A stretch of DNA of 64,000 nt from Vibrio syngnathi (lineage in GTDB: Bacteria; Pseudomonadota; Gammaproteobacteria; Enterobacterales; Vibrionaceae): contig NZ_CP017916.1 of NCBI RefSeq assembly GCF_002119525.1, positions 806,001-870,000 on the forward strand, read 5' to 3'. Of the stretch, positions 16,079-25,088 are shown one piece after another. A program made the translations under genes and the position numbers. The notes under the pieces were generated by a model. That model had not been told where the DNA came from and made no database searches. It saw nothing but the letters and a program-made list of their open reading frames with translations. Position 1 is the first letter of the stretch. The number at the start of each line of letters is the position of its first letter.

Positions 16079-16906
16079 ATGACTGCTATAACAATAAGTG
16101 ATCAAGAGTATCGCGATTTCAGCCGTTTCTTAGAATCTCAATGTGGCATTGTATTAGGTGACAGCAAGCAGTATTTAGTGCGCAGTCGTCTAAGCCCATT
16201 AGTAACGAAGTTTAATGTAGCTTCATTATCTGATTTGCTAAGAGATGTAGTGACAGGTCGAAACCGTGAGTTGAGAGTGGCGGCAGTGGATGCTATGACG
16301 ACTAACGAGACACTTTGGTTCCGAGACACTTATCCGTTTGCTGTACTAGCGGATAAACTTCTACCGGAAATAGCGGCAAATAAACGTCCTATCAAGATTT
16401 GGTCTGCGGCAAGTTCTTCAGGCCAAGAACCATACTCAATGGCTATGACGATACTTGAGACCCAAGCACGTAAGCCGGGTATGTTGCCAAATGTATCGAT
16501 CACCGCTACTGACATTTCAGCAAGTATGTTGGATATGTGCCGCACCGGCGCTTATGACAACCTTGCTTTGGGACGAGGACTTTCTCCTGAGCGCCGTCGC
16601 ACTTTCTTTGAAGATGCTGGCGATGGTCGTATGAAAGTGAAAGACAACGTTAAGCGAATGGTAAACTTCCGTCCTCAGAACTTGATGGAGAGCTATGCAC
16701 TGTTAGGCAAATTCGACATTATCTTTTGCCGTAACGTGTTGATCTATTTCTCACCGGATATGAAGTCAAAAGTACTTAACCAGATGGCAAATAGCCTGAA
16801 TCCTGGTGGTTACCTATTGTTGGGTGCGTCTGAATCGTTAACCGGCTTAACGGATCGTTTTGAAATGGTTCGCTGTAATCCAGGTATCATCTACAAATTA
16901 AAGTAA
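16079..16906 (+). CDS. cheR: Chemoreceptor methyltransferase CheR
   Basis: 275 residues. The N-terminal helical domain (residues ~1-75) is followed by the SAM-binding domain with IKIWSAASSSGQEPYSMAM and FDIIFCRNVLIYFS. It methylates glutamates on chemoreceptors for adaptation. It starts 12 bp after cheV. A terminator lies 43 bp downstream. Confidence 0.96.
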   Translation: MTAITISDQEYRDFSRFLESQCGIVLGDSKQYLVRSRLSPLVTKFNVASLSDLLRDVVTGRNRELRVAAVDAMTTNETLWFRDTYPFAVLADKLLPEIAANKRPIKIWSAASSSGQEPYSMAMTILETQARKPGMLPNVSITATDISASMLDMCRTGAYDNLALGRGLSPERRRTFFEDAGDGRMKVKDNVKRMVNFRPQNLMESYALLGKFDIIFCRNVLIYFSPDMKSKVLNQMANSLNPGGYLLLGASESLTGLTDRFEMVRCNPGIIYKLK

Positions 16907-16948
16907 TTAGTGTCGCTACTTTAAGATGTAACATTACTGTCTTTATTC

Positions 16949-16980
16949 AAAACCCAGCCAAGTGCTGGGTTTTCTTTTTC
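16949..16980 (+). terminator. Terminator after cheVR
   Basis: A 10-bp stem AAAACCCAGC/GCTGGGTTTT followed by a T-rich tail. Confidence 0.85.
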
Positions 16981-17104
16981 CTGTTTAAACGATATCTTTA
17001 TGTCAGAGTGACATTCCAATTTACTCTATTTATTGGCTTGTATATTGCAAGTTTACCCACGAGTGACCTGTAAAAGTAATGGTCGGCCACTTTGTTTTTA
17101 AAGT

Positions 17105-17120
17105 TGGTATATATATTGCT
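17105..17120 (+). promoter_or_regulatory. Sigma-54 promoter for flgBCDE
   Basis: TGGTATATATATTGCT with GG-N10-GC spacing, 41 bp before the flgB start. Predicted FlrC-dependent from Vibrio precedent. Confidence 0.8.
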
Positions 17121-17161
17121 TAGGTTATCTCATAACAGTCAGTTCTTGAGTTGAGGTTTAC

Positions 17162-17557
17162 ATGGCTATTTCTTTTGACAATGCTTTAGGCATTCACCAG
17201 CACACAGTTGGTGTACGTGAGCGTAACGCTGAGGTGCTTTCCACCAATATCGCGCAAGCTAACACGCCTGGGTATAAAGCAAAGGGATTAGACTTTAATA
17301 AATCACTGCAAGCGGCAAGTTCTGGGGCAAGCATTGGTCTTAGCCGAACAGACGGTCGGCATATTTCTGCCTCAACGACGGTGAACGGGGAAACGATGTA
17401 TCGAATTCCTACGCAGCCTGATACCGGAGATGGCAATACGGTTGATTTGGATTTGGAAAGAAACCTTTTCATGCAAAACCAAATTAGGCATCAAGCCTCT
17501 CTCGACTTCTTAGGAAGTAAGTTCAAGAATTTAACTAAAGCGATAAAAGGGGAATAA
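17162..17557 (+). CDS. flgB: Flagellar proximal rod protein FlgB
   Basis: A 131-residue rod protein. The N-terminal Flg_bb_rod motif is present as LSTNIAQANTPGYKAKGLDF and the C-terminal helix has the usual heptad pattern. First gene of the rod-hook operon; flgC starts 4 bp after its stop. Confidence 0.96.
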   Translation: MAISFDNALGIHQHTVGVRERNAEVLSTNIAQANTPGYKAKGLDFNKSLQAASSGASIGLSRTDGRHISASTTVNGETMYRIPTQPDTGDGNTVDLDLERNLFMQNQIRHQASLDFLGSKFKNLTKAIKGE

Positions 17558-17561
17558 CTAG

Positions 17562-17975
17562 ATGAGCTTATTTAATGTATTCAATGTGACTGGTTCTGCT
17601 ATGAGTGCTGAATCTGTTCGTCTAAATACTACCTCAAGCAACCTTGCTAACGCAGACAGTGTAAGTAGTTCTGCTAAAGACACTTACAAGGCTCGCCACG
17701 CAGTGTTTGGCGCTGAGTTAAATCAGGCACGTAATAGTGGTCACACTGTGCCAGTGAAAGTATTAGGTATTGTAGAAAGCGATAAGCCGCTGAGCGCGGA
17801 GTACAACCCAGATCACCCATTAGCGAACGACGAAGGCTATATCTATAAGCCTAACGTGAACGTTATGGAAGAAATGGCAAACATGATTTCAGCATCACGT
17901 GCGTACCAAACAAACGTACAGGTTGCTGACTCGAGTAAACAAATGCTGCTGCGTACGCTGCAGATGGGTCAATAA
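17562..17975 (+). CDS. flgC: Flagellar proximal rod protein FlgC
   Basis: A 137-residue rod protein with the N-terminal signature LNTTSSNLANADSVS and the C-terminal NVMEEMANMISASRAYQTNV that packs against FlgB and other rod subunits. Operon spacing of 4 bp to flgB and 17 bp to flgD. Confidence 0.96.
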   Translation: MSLFNVFNVTGSAMSAESVRLNTTSSNLANADSVSSSAKDTYKARHAVFGAELNQARNSGHTVPVKVLGIVESDKPLSAEYNPDHPLANDEGYIYKPNVNVMEEMANMISASRAYQTNVQVADSSKQMLLRTLQMGQ

Positions 17976-17992
17976 GGATAAGGAGGTAGCAA

Positions 17993-18703
17993 ATGGCTGG
18001 AATCAACAATGTTGGTCAAAGCGGCTTGTCCTATGTTGACCAGCTGAAGAGTCTTCAAGATGGTGCTAAGAAGCCCGATGAAACAACAGGTAAGCAGGAT
18101 CTTAAACAAGATGACTTCTTATCTTTGTTAACTAAGCAACTTGCACAACAAGACCCTTTTAAGCCGGTTAGCAATGACCAGATGATTGCGCAAATGGCTT
18201 CATTTGCGACCGTAGATGGCATTGGGAAAATGAATACACAGTTTGAAAACTTGAATTCATCAATGACCTCTAACCAAGCACTGCAGGCATCCTCTTTGGT
18301 TGGCCGTGACGTATTGGTTCCTGGAGCGGCAGGTGTGAAACAAGGTGATGGCGGTATGGCGGCAATGGTTAAGCTTCCTCAGGCAATGGACAATGTAATG
18401 GTCCGTGTTGAGAACGAAGTTGGCCAATTGGTTCGCACTTTTGATATCGGCTCAAAACCATCGGGTGACACACGTGTTGAGTGGGACGGAAAAGACGAAG
18501 ACGGTAATCCATTGCCGGCCGGTAAATACAACGTGAAAGCGTCGGGTTTATTGGAAGGTGAGAACACAGAGTTTCAAGTGTCGAGTTATGCGAACGTGAA
18601 CAGTGTGCTTCTTGGTAAAGGCGATGGCAACGTACTACTCAATCTGGCTGGTTTTACATCGCCAGTACGACTTGCTGAAGTACTAGAAGTTGGTAAAGCG
18701 TAG
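17993..18703 (+). CDS. flgD: Flagellar hook-capping protein FlgD
   Basis: A 236-residue scaffold for hook assembly. The N-terminal export and capping part contains QDDFLSLLTKQLAQQDPFKP. The C-terminal part carries the FlgD Ig-like domain with DTRVEWDGKDEDGNPLPAGK. It caps the growing hook and is then discarded. Good AGGAGG ribosome binding site. Confidence 0.96.
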   Translation: MAGINNVGQSGLSYVDQLKSLQDGAKKPDETTGKQDLKQDDFLSLLTKQLAQQDPFKPVSNDQMIAQMASFATVDGIGKMNTQFENLNSSMTSNQALQASSLVGRDVLVPGAAGVKQGDGGMAAMVKLPQAMDNVMVRVENEVGQLVRTFDIGSKPSGDTRVEWDGKDEDGNPLPAGKYNVKASGLLEGENTEFQVSSYANVNSVLLGKGDGNVLLNLAGFTSPVRLAEVLEVGKA

Positions 18704-18748
18704 CTCTTTTTAAAGTGATTATGCTAGCTAGATTAGGAGAATATTGGA

Positions 18749-20053
18749 ATGTCATATGTATCTTTAAGCGGTCTGTCCGCTGCACAGTTAGACCTGAATA
18801 CAACCAGTAACAACATTGCGAACGCAAACACATTTGGCTTTAAAGAGTCTCGTGCAGAGTTCGGCGATGTTTACTCAAGCTCGTTGTTCACTAACGCGAA
18901 AACGACGCCAGGAGGCGGTGCGCAAGCTAGCCAAGTGGCACAACAGTTCCATGAAGGTTCAAGTATCTATACGAATAACCCAATGGATTTGCGTGTAAGC
19001 GGTACAGGTTTCTTTGCAGTATCGAAAGACCGTATGGTGCCGGAAATCAATGAACTAACGCGTAATGGTGCATTTCACCTAAACAAAGACAACTACATGG
19101 TTACGGCTAATGATGAGTTTCTTTTAGGTTATGATGTTGACCCAAATACGGGTGAAGTTCTTTCTTACGCACCAAAGCCTCTCGACATTCCAGCTGAGTT
19201 TGGTAAACCTAAACAGACAGAAAACATTGAAGTAGGGGTTAACCTTCCTGCGAACGGTGATCTTAAAGACCCGGCGACATTTGACTTCAAAGATCCTGAC
19301 ACCTATAACCGTGCAACGTCTTCGACGGTCTACGATTCTATGGGTCAGTCTTACAAGTTAACGACTTACTACCTAAAAGATCAAACTCAACCTAATACTT
19401 GGCAAACGTACTACACCATGTCTGATGAAACGGGTGAAAAGCCGGTAAACATCACAGGTGGTGACGCGACGAATTCAGCAGGTCATGTTGGTCACACAAT
19501 GAAGTTCAACAATGACGGTACATTAGCAAGCCTTAACAATGGTCAGCCAATTCTCTCTGATCCTATCGGTGCTGGTGAGAACGCAATTGATTTGAACGGT
19601 GCTGATCCAACACAGGTACTTAACTTTGGTCTGGATTCTTCAACTCAGTTTGCCGCTCCGTTCGAACTTTCTAGGTTTGATGAAGATGGCGCGACAACAG
19701 GTTTCTTAACGAAAATCGATTTCGATGAGTACGGCAGTGTTCTAGGCAGTTACTCAAACGGTGAAAATGTGATACTAGGCCGCGTAGGTTTAGTTCGTGT
19801 ACCGAATGAGCATGGTCTAGATAAGAAAGGCGGCACTCAATGGGATTCTACTAACGCTTCAGGTGATAAAATCTGGGGTGAATCAAATAAAGGTTCATTT
19901 GGTAGTATTAACAATGGCTCACTAGAGCAGTCGAATATCGATATGACTCAAGAATTGGTTGATTTGATTTCTGCTCAACGTAACTTCCAAGCGAACTCTC
20001 GTTCTCTAGAAGTGCACAACCAACTGCAACAGAATATTCTTCAGATTCGTTAA
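18749..20053 (+). CDS. flgE: Flagellar hook protein FlgE
   Basis: A 434-residue hook subunit. The N-terminal rod-family motif SGLSAAQLDLNTTSNNIANA and C-terminal DLISAQRNFQANSRSLEV form the inner core helices. The middle ~300 residues are the exposed hook domains. Last gene of flgBCDE; a hairpin and then a new promoter separate it from flgF. Confidence 0.97.
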   Translation: MSYVSLSGLSAAQLDLNTTSNNIANANTFGFKESRAEFGDVYSSSLFTNAKTTPGGGAQASQVAQQFHEGSSIYTNNPMDLRVSGTGFFAVSKDRMVPEINELTRNGAFHLNKDNYMVTANDEFLLGYDVDPNTGEVLSYAPKPLDIPAEFGKPKQTENIEVGVNLPANGDLKDPATFDFKDPDTYNRATSSTVYDSMGQSYKLTTYYLKDQTQPNTWQTYYTMSDETGEKPVNITGGDATNSAGHVGHTMKFNNDGTLASLNNGQPILSDPIGAGENAIDLNGADPTQVLNFGLDSSTQFAAPFELSRFDEDGATTGFLTKIDFDEYGSVLGSYSNGENVILGRVGLVRVPNEHGLDKKGGTQWDSTNASGDKIWGESNKGSFGSINNGSLEQSNIDMTQELVDLISAQRNFQANSRSLEVHNQLQQNILQIR

Positions 20054-20080
20054 TCGTTTCGAGCGTCTGAATCATCTGCG

Positions 20081-20113
20081 AATACCCAATTCAATGTTAT
20101 TGAGTTGGGTATT
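20081..20113 (+). terminator. Hairpin after flgE
   Basis: A 14-bp near-perfect stem AATACCCAATTCAA / TTGAGTTGGGTATT with a TGTTA loop. There is no clean T-tract, so it may be a processing or attenuation hairpin rather than a full terminator. Confidence 0.5.
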
Positions 20114-20270
20114 GTTGATGAATGACGTATGGCTATTTGCTTTTCTATTTGCCGCCTCTATTGCCGCACGGTAATGCCACAGGCAATAATTCTTCCAGAA
20201 TGATCCTTTGATGATCACCCTTCTTGTTTGTTTTACATTTAAATTGTTGATAAATAACGCTTAAAAATAT

Positions 20271-20286
20271 TGGCATAATGCTTGCT
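20271..20286 (+). promoter_or_regulatory. Sigma-54 promoter for flgFGHIJ
   Basis: TGGCATAATGCTTGCT with GG-N10-GC spacing, 36 bp before the flgF start codon. Confidence 0.85.
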
Positions 20287-20322
20287 TAATTAGCCCCAGA
20301 AGATGATTTTTGGAGCAAAATT

Positions 20323-21072
20323 ATGGATCGCGCACTGTTTCTTGCCATGAGTGGCGCTAAACAAAACATGCAGGCGTTGCAGCTACGTTCAAACAACCTT
20401 GCCAACGTAAGTACTACGGGTTTCCGTGCTGATTTAGCACAAGCACGTTCAATGCAAGCGTATGGTGAAGGCATGCCTACTCGTGTCTTCAGTATGACAG
20501 AGCGTCCGGGCCATAATTTCGCACAAGGTAGCGTGGTAACCACTGGTCGAGATCTCGACGTTACGATTCAAGGTGATGGCTGGATTTCAGTCATGGACAA
20601 CACGGGTCGTGAAGGTTTAACCCGTAACGGTAACCTAAGGGTTGACCAAAACGGTTTACTTACCAACGCAAGTGGCCATTTAGTGCTCGGTGAAAACGAC
20701 GCACCAATCACGCTCCCAATCCCAATCAGTAAAGTAGAAATTGGTACCGATGGTACGATCTCCGTTATTCCTCAAGGCGCTCCTGCTGAAGAATTGGCGG
20801 TGGTTGACCGTATTAAACTTGTACGTCCAGACAACCAAAGTTTGTTTAAAGATACGAATGGTCTATTCCGTTCTAAAAACCCAGATCAGGCATACGAAGC
20901 GGATGCAGCGGTAACGTTGCTGAAAGGTGCTATCGAAGGCAGTAACGTAAATGCCGTAGGCGAAATGACCAGCTTAATTGACTTACAACGTCAATTTGAA
21001 ATGCAGGTCAAGATGATGAGCACCGCAGAGGAAATGGACAAGTCGTCTGATTCACTGCTTCGTATGAGCTAA
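20323..21072 (+). CDS. flgF: Flagellar proximal rod protein FlgF
   Basis: A 249-residue rod protein of the FlgF/FlgG type. N-terminal motif LQLRSNNLANVSTTGFRAD; C-terminal motif VNAVGEMTSLIDLQRQFEMQ. First gene of a second basal-body operon (flgFGHIJ). Confidence 0.96.
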   Translation: MDRALFLAMSGAKQNMQALQLRSNNLANVSTTGFRADLAQARSMQAYGEGMPTRVFSMTERPGHNFAQGSVVTTGRDLDVTIQGDGWISVMDNTGREGLTRNGNLRVDQNGLLTNASGHLVLGENDAPITLPIPISKVEIGTDGTISVIPQGAPAEELAVVDRIKLVRPDNQSLFKDTNGLFRSKNPDQAYEADAAVTLLKGAIEGSNVNAVGEMTSLIDLQRQFEMQVKMMSTAEEMDKSSDSLLRMS

Positions 21073-21093
21073 TAGAATTTTAAGGAAATTACT

Positions 21094-21882
21094 ATGCATC
21101 CAGCATTATGGGTAAGTAAAACCGGTTTAGACGCCCAACAAACCAATATTTCAACAATTTCAAACAACCTTGCCAACGCATCAACCATTGGTTTTAAAAA
21201 GAGCCGTGCGGTGTTTGAAGATCTGTTCTATCAGAATATTAACCAACCAGGCGGTCAATCGTCTCAGAATACTGAGCTACCGAGTGGCTTGATGTTGGGT
21301 GCCGGTTCAAAAGTCGTTGCAACTCAAAAGGTGCACACTCACGGTAATGCACAAACGACGTCTAACAGCCTAGATATGATGATCGAGGGTGATGGTTTCT
21401 TCCAAGTTGAAATGCCAGATGGTGAAACAGGTTATAGCCGTAACGGTCAGTTCACACTGAACGGTGACGGTGCGATCGTAACATCGGGCCAAGGTTATGC
21501 CCTACAACCCGAAATCGTTATTCCTGAAGACTCGATTTCGGTAACGGTTGGTAACGATGGTGAAGTGTCGGTTCGTCTGCGTGGTCAGCAAAACAACGTC
21601 GTGGTTGGCCAAATTACCATTACTGACTTCGTAAACCCAGGTGGTTTAGAGCCCATCGGCCAAAACCTTTACTTGCCTACAGGCGCAAGTGGTGACCCGC
21701 AAGAGGGGGTTCCGGGGTTGAACGGCTTAGGTAATGTTCGTCAGTCTATGCTTGAAGCATCCAATGTAAACGTAACTGAAGAGTTGGTTAATATGATTGA
21801 AGCTCAACGTGTATACGAAATGAACTCAAAAGTTATCTCGGCGGTAGATAAGATGATGAGCTTCGTTAACCAACAGCTCTAG
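21094..21882 (+). CDS. flgG: Flagellar distal rod protein FlgG
   Basis: 262 residues with the rod-family N-terminal segment TNISTISNNLANASTIGFKK and C-terminal VTEELVNMIEAQRVYEMNSK. It forms the distal rod that passes through the P and L rings. Confidence 0.97.
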   Translation: MHPALWVSKTGLDAQQTNISTISNNLANASTIGFKKSRAVFEDLFYQNINQPGGQSSQNTELPSGLMLGAGSKVVATQKVHTHGNAQTTSNSLDMMIEGDGFFQVEMPDGETGYSRNGQFTLNGDGAIVTSGQGYALQPEIVIPEDSISVTVGNDGEVSVRLRGQQNNVVVGQITITDFVNPGGLEPIGQNLYLPTGASGDPQEGVPGLNGLGNVRQSMLEASNVNVTEELVNMIEAQRVYEMNSKVISAVDKMMSFVNQQL

Positions 21883-21953
21883 CGGGTTAATTCGCTATCT
21901 ATTTACGTCTACTTAATCGTTCTATTTCCATTGTTTGCTGAGAGTACATCGCC

Positions 21954-22730
21954 ATGAAACGTATTGTTTGTTTAGCTCTATTTTTAACTATGACGGGCTG
22001 TACCACACTGGAGCCAATTGAAACTCCGGCGCAAGAGAACGCAACCACTGTGGTTGATGCTGTAGAAGGCGACAAGTCGGCCCAGGAAAGCTCTGGTATT
22101 ATCGACACACTTCGAGATAGAACGGACCCTATTGCTGGTGACCCTGCATGGGCGCCAATCAACCCCAAGAAAAAACAAGAGCATTATGCAGCAGCAACAG
22201 GCTCACTGTTCAATGTTAACCACATTGGCAGCATGTATGATGACTCAAAACCTCGCGGTATTGGTGACATCATTACAGTTGCGTTAGATGAGAACACGCG
22301 AGCGACCAAAAAAGCTAATGCAGATATGTCTAAATCAAACGACGCATCAATGGAACCGTTAGCTGTAGGTGGTGAAAATCTAGAACTTGGTAAATACAAT
22401 TTTTCTTACGATCTGAGTAACACCAACACCTTTGCTGGAGATGCATCAGCTAACCAAAGTAACAGCATCAGCGGCTACATTACTGTTGAAGTTATCGAAG
22501 TATTAGCCAATGGCAACCTAGTGGTTCGTGGTGAAAAGTGGATGACCTTGAATACGGGTGATGAGTATATTCGCCTAAGTGGCACCATCCGCCCTGATGA
22601 TATCGACTTTGAGAATACCATTGCTTCGAACCGTGTTTCGAACGCACGAATTCAGTACTCGGGTACGGGTGTGCAGAAAGATATGCAAGAACCTGGATTC
22701 TTGGCACGATTCTTTAATGTATCACTGTAG
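21954..22730 (+). CDS. flgH: Flagellar L-ring protein FlgH
   Basis: A 258-residue outer-membrane lipoprotein. Lipobox LTMTGC near residue 16. The core region contains the family motif [11 protein letters not shown] and the C-terminal [20 protein letters not shown]. It forms the L ring in the outer membrane. The N-terminal ~60 mature residues before the conserved core are low in complexity. Confidence 0.96.
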   Translation: MKRIVCLALFLTMTGCTTLEPIETPAQENATTVVDAVEGDKSAQESSGIIDTLRDRTDPIAGDPAWAPINPKKKQEHYAAATGSLFNVNHIGSMYDDSKPRGIGDIITVALDENTRATKKANADMSKSNDASMEPLAVGGENLELGKYNFSYDLSNTNTFAGDASANQSNSISGYITVEVIEVLANGNLVVRGEKWMTLNTGDEYIRLSGTIRPDDIDFENTIASNRVSNARIQYSGTGVQKDMQEPGFLARFFNVSL

Positions 22731-22823
22731 AGCTTGAGGCCTTGTCCGCATGTTGACACTCTCAGGATTGTCTAACTTCAAGCTAACTCATTATAAATTA
22801 AAGTAATACAGACAGGTTGCTCA

Positions 22824-23915
22824 ATGAAAAAACTAACACTCGTACTCTTCGGCATGCTATTCCTTGCCACCAGTGCTCATGCTGCGCGTATTAAAGACGT
22901 GGCAAAAGTGGCGGGTGTTCGTAGTAACCAACTTGTCGGCTACGGTTTGGTCACAGGTTTGCCGGGCACCGGTGAGACAACTCCCTTTACGGATCAAACG
23001 TTTAACGCAATGCTGCAAAATTTTGGCATTCAATTGCCGCCTGGTACTAAGCCAAAAACCAAAAACGTAGCGGCTGTTATTGTTACCGCTGAATTACCGG
23101 CTTTCTCTAAGCAAGGTCAGGAAGTTGACGTAACTGTATCGTCTATTGGTTCTGCAAAAAGCCTTCGTGGTGGTACTTTGCTGCAGACTTTCCTTAAAGG
23201 TCTAGATGGTCAAGTGTACGCTGTGGCACAAGGTAATTTGGTGGTGAGTGGTTTTAGTGCTCAAGGCAACGACGGTTCTAAGCTCGTTGGTAACAACCCA
23301 AACGTCGGTATCATCTCTAGCGGTGCGACGGTAGAGCAAGAAATCCCAACTCCATTTGGCCGTGGTGACTACATCACTTTCAACCTAATCCAATCTGATT
23401 TCACGACAGCTCAGCGCCTAGCTGATGCGGTGAATAATTTCCTTGGCCCTCAAATGGCGTCTGCGGTAGATGCGACTTCTGTAAAAGTTCGTGCGCCACG
23501 TGAAATCAGCCAACGCGTAGCTTTCTTGTCTGCCATTGAAAACATCGAATTTGACCCAGCCGAGGGCTCTGCAAAAATCATTGTTAACTCTCGTACCGGT
23601 ACTATTGTTGTTGGTAAGCACGTGCGTTTAAAAGCAGCGGCGGTAACACACGGTGGCATGACGGTTGCGATCAAAGAAAACCTAAATGTAAGCCAGCCTA
23701 ATGCATTCGCTGGTGGTCAAACGGTCGTGGTTCCCGATTCAGATATCGAAGTAACCGAAGCCGATGGCAAGATGTTCAAGTTCGAACCCGGCTTAACGCT
23801 CGACGATTTGGTACGAGCTGTCAACGAAGTTGGCGCCGCACCTTCTGATTTAATGGCAATCCTTCAAGCACTGAAACAAGCGGGTGCAATTGAAGGTCAG
23901 TTGATCATTATTTAA
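22824..23915 (+). CDS. flgI: Flagellar P-ring protein FlgI
   Basis: 363 residues with a cleaved signal peptide ending near SAHAARI. The conserved FlgI start of the mature protein ([20 protein letters not shown]) is followed by [11 protein letters not shown]. It builds the periplasmic P ring; FlgA, encoded in this window, should be its chaperone. Confidence 0.97.
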   Translation: MKKLTLVLFGMLFLATSAHAARIKDVAKVAGVRSNQLVGYGLVTGLPGTGETTPFTDQTFNAMLQNFGIQLPPGTKPKTKNVAAVIVTAELPAFSKQGQEVDVTVSSIGSAKSLRGGTLLQTFLKGLDGQVYAVAQGNLVVSGFSAQGNDGSKLVGNNPNVGIISSGATVEQEIPTPFGRGDYITFNLIQSDFTTAQRLADAVNNFLGPQMASAVDATSVKVRAPREISQRVAFLSAIENIEFDPAEGSAKIIVNSRTGTIVVGKHVRLKAAAVTHGGMTVAIKENLNVSQPNAFAGGQTVVVPDSDIEVTEADGKMFKFEPGLTLDDLVRAVNEVGAAPSDLMAILQALKQAGAIEGQLIII

Positions 23916-23925
23916 GGAATCAAGC

Positions 23926-24867
23926 ATGATTAAAAATAACAATGACATCGGCTTTATTCATGATATCGGTAGCCTAGACCGCCTTCGTCAACAAGCGGTA
24001 AGCGGTGAAGAAGGCAGTGAAAAAGAAGCGCTAACCGCTGCGGCGAAACAGTTTGAATCTATTTTTACTTCGATGCTGTTTAAGTCGATGCGTGATGCGA
24101 ACTCGAGCTTTAAATCAGATATGTTAAACAGTCAGAACGAGCAATTTTATCGTCAGATGCAAGATGACCAAATGGCGAGTGAGTTGAGTGCTTCAGGTTC
24201 ATTAGGTCTTGCGGATATGATCGTGGCTCAGTTAAGTGCTGGTCAAGCAAGCGACGCAACAGAAGATAAGGTTCGTAGTGAAGGCTTTGATACTTCATTG
24301 CAAAGGCCTCGATATTCAGGCCGTGCAGAAGATAGAGTATCGGATGTTCAATCTTCGCAAGCTATGTCAACAACAGGAGTGTCACCTGCAAAACAGTCCG
24401 CTTCATTTGACTCTCCAGAATCGTTTGTTGCCTCAATGAAGCCTTACGCTGAAAAAGCGGCGAGTGCGCTCGGTGTTGATTCGTCTCTACTATTGGCACA
24501 AGCAGCCCTTGAAACAGGTTGGGGTTCTAAAATGATTAAGAACTCATTGGGTAACAGCAATAACCTATTTAACATCAAAGCTGATAGAAGCTGGAAAGGC
24601 GATAAAGTTGCGACTCAAACACTAGAGTTCCATGGTAAAACAGCTGTTAAAGAGTCGGCTTCATTCCGTTCTTACTCTAATTTCGAAGATAGCTTTAATG
24701 ATTACGTGAAGTTCTTGAACGAAAACCCAAGATACGAAACGGCATTGCAGCATCAAGGTAACTCTGAGAATTTCATCAAAGGCATTCACCATGCGGGTTA
24801 CGCAACCGACCCTAACTATGCCGACAAGGTTTTACGAGTTAAAGCTAAGATTGATGAGATGAAATAG
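23926..24867 (+). CDS. flgJ: Rod-cap protein and peptidoglycan hydrolase FlgJ
   Basis: A 313-residue bifunctional FlgJ. The N-terminal rod-cap part (AAAKQFESIFTSMLFKSMRD) is joined by a serine-rich linker to a C-terminal glucosaminidase domain (from about residue 166; AQAALETGWGSK carries the catalytic glutamate). This allows rod passage through the wall. It starts 10 bp after flgI and is followed by a terminator. Confidence 0.96.
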   Translation: MIKNNNDIGFIHDIGSLDRLRQQAVSGEEGSEKEALTAAAKQFESIFTSMLFKSMRDANSSFKSDMLNSQNEQFYRQMQDDQMASELSASGSLGLADMIVAQLSAGQASDATEDKVRSEGFDTSLQRPRYSGRAEDRVSDVQSSQAMSTTGVSPAKQSASFDSPESFVASMKPYAEKAASALGVDSSLLLAQAALETGWGSKMIKNSLGNSNNLFNIKADRSWKGDKVATQTLEFHGKTAVKESASFRSYSNFEDSFNDYVKFLNENPRYETALQHQGNSENFIKGIHHAGYATDPNYADKVLRVKAKIDEMK

Positions 24868-24885
24868 CGTTATTGAATGCACTCG

Positions 24886-24913
24886 AGAGCTTGCCACCGG
24901 CAGGCTCTTTTCT
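24886..24913 (+). terminator. Terminator after flgJ
   Basis: Stem AGAGCTTGCC/GGCAGGCTCT (one G-T pair) with a 3-base loop and a following T-rich run. Confidence 0.8.
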
Positions 24914-25002
24914 TATCCGCCCCTTCAGTTCTTACGCATCATTCATAGTTTTCTCCTTACACTTCAACAAATTATTGTCTTTTAACTCTCCGTTATTTCT
25001 AT

Positions 25003-25018
25003 TGGCACATATATTGCT
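25003..25018 (+). promoter_or_regulatory. Sigma-54 promoter for flgKL
   Basis: TGGCACATATATTGCT, a full consensus -24/-12 element, 70 bp before the flgK start. Confidence 0.88.
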
Positions 25019-25088
25019 AATTATCTTAATAATAAGCTGTAGTAGTTAATCAGTTCATGCTGGTTTTGTTAAGTTTTTTGGGGGCATT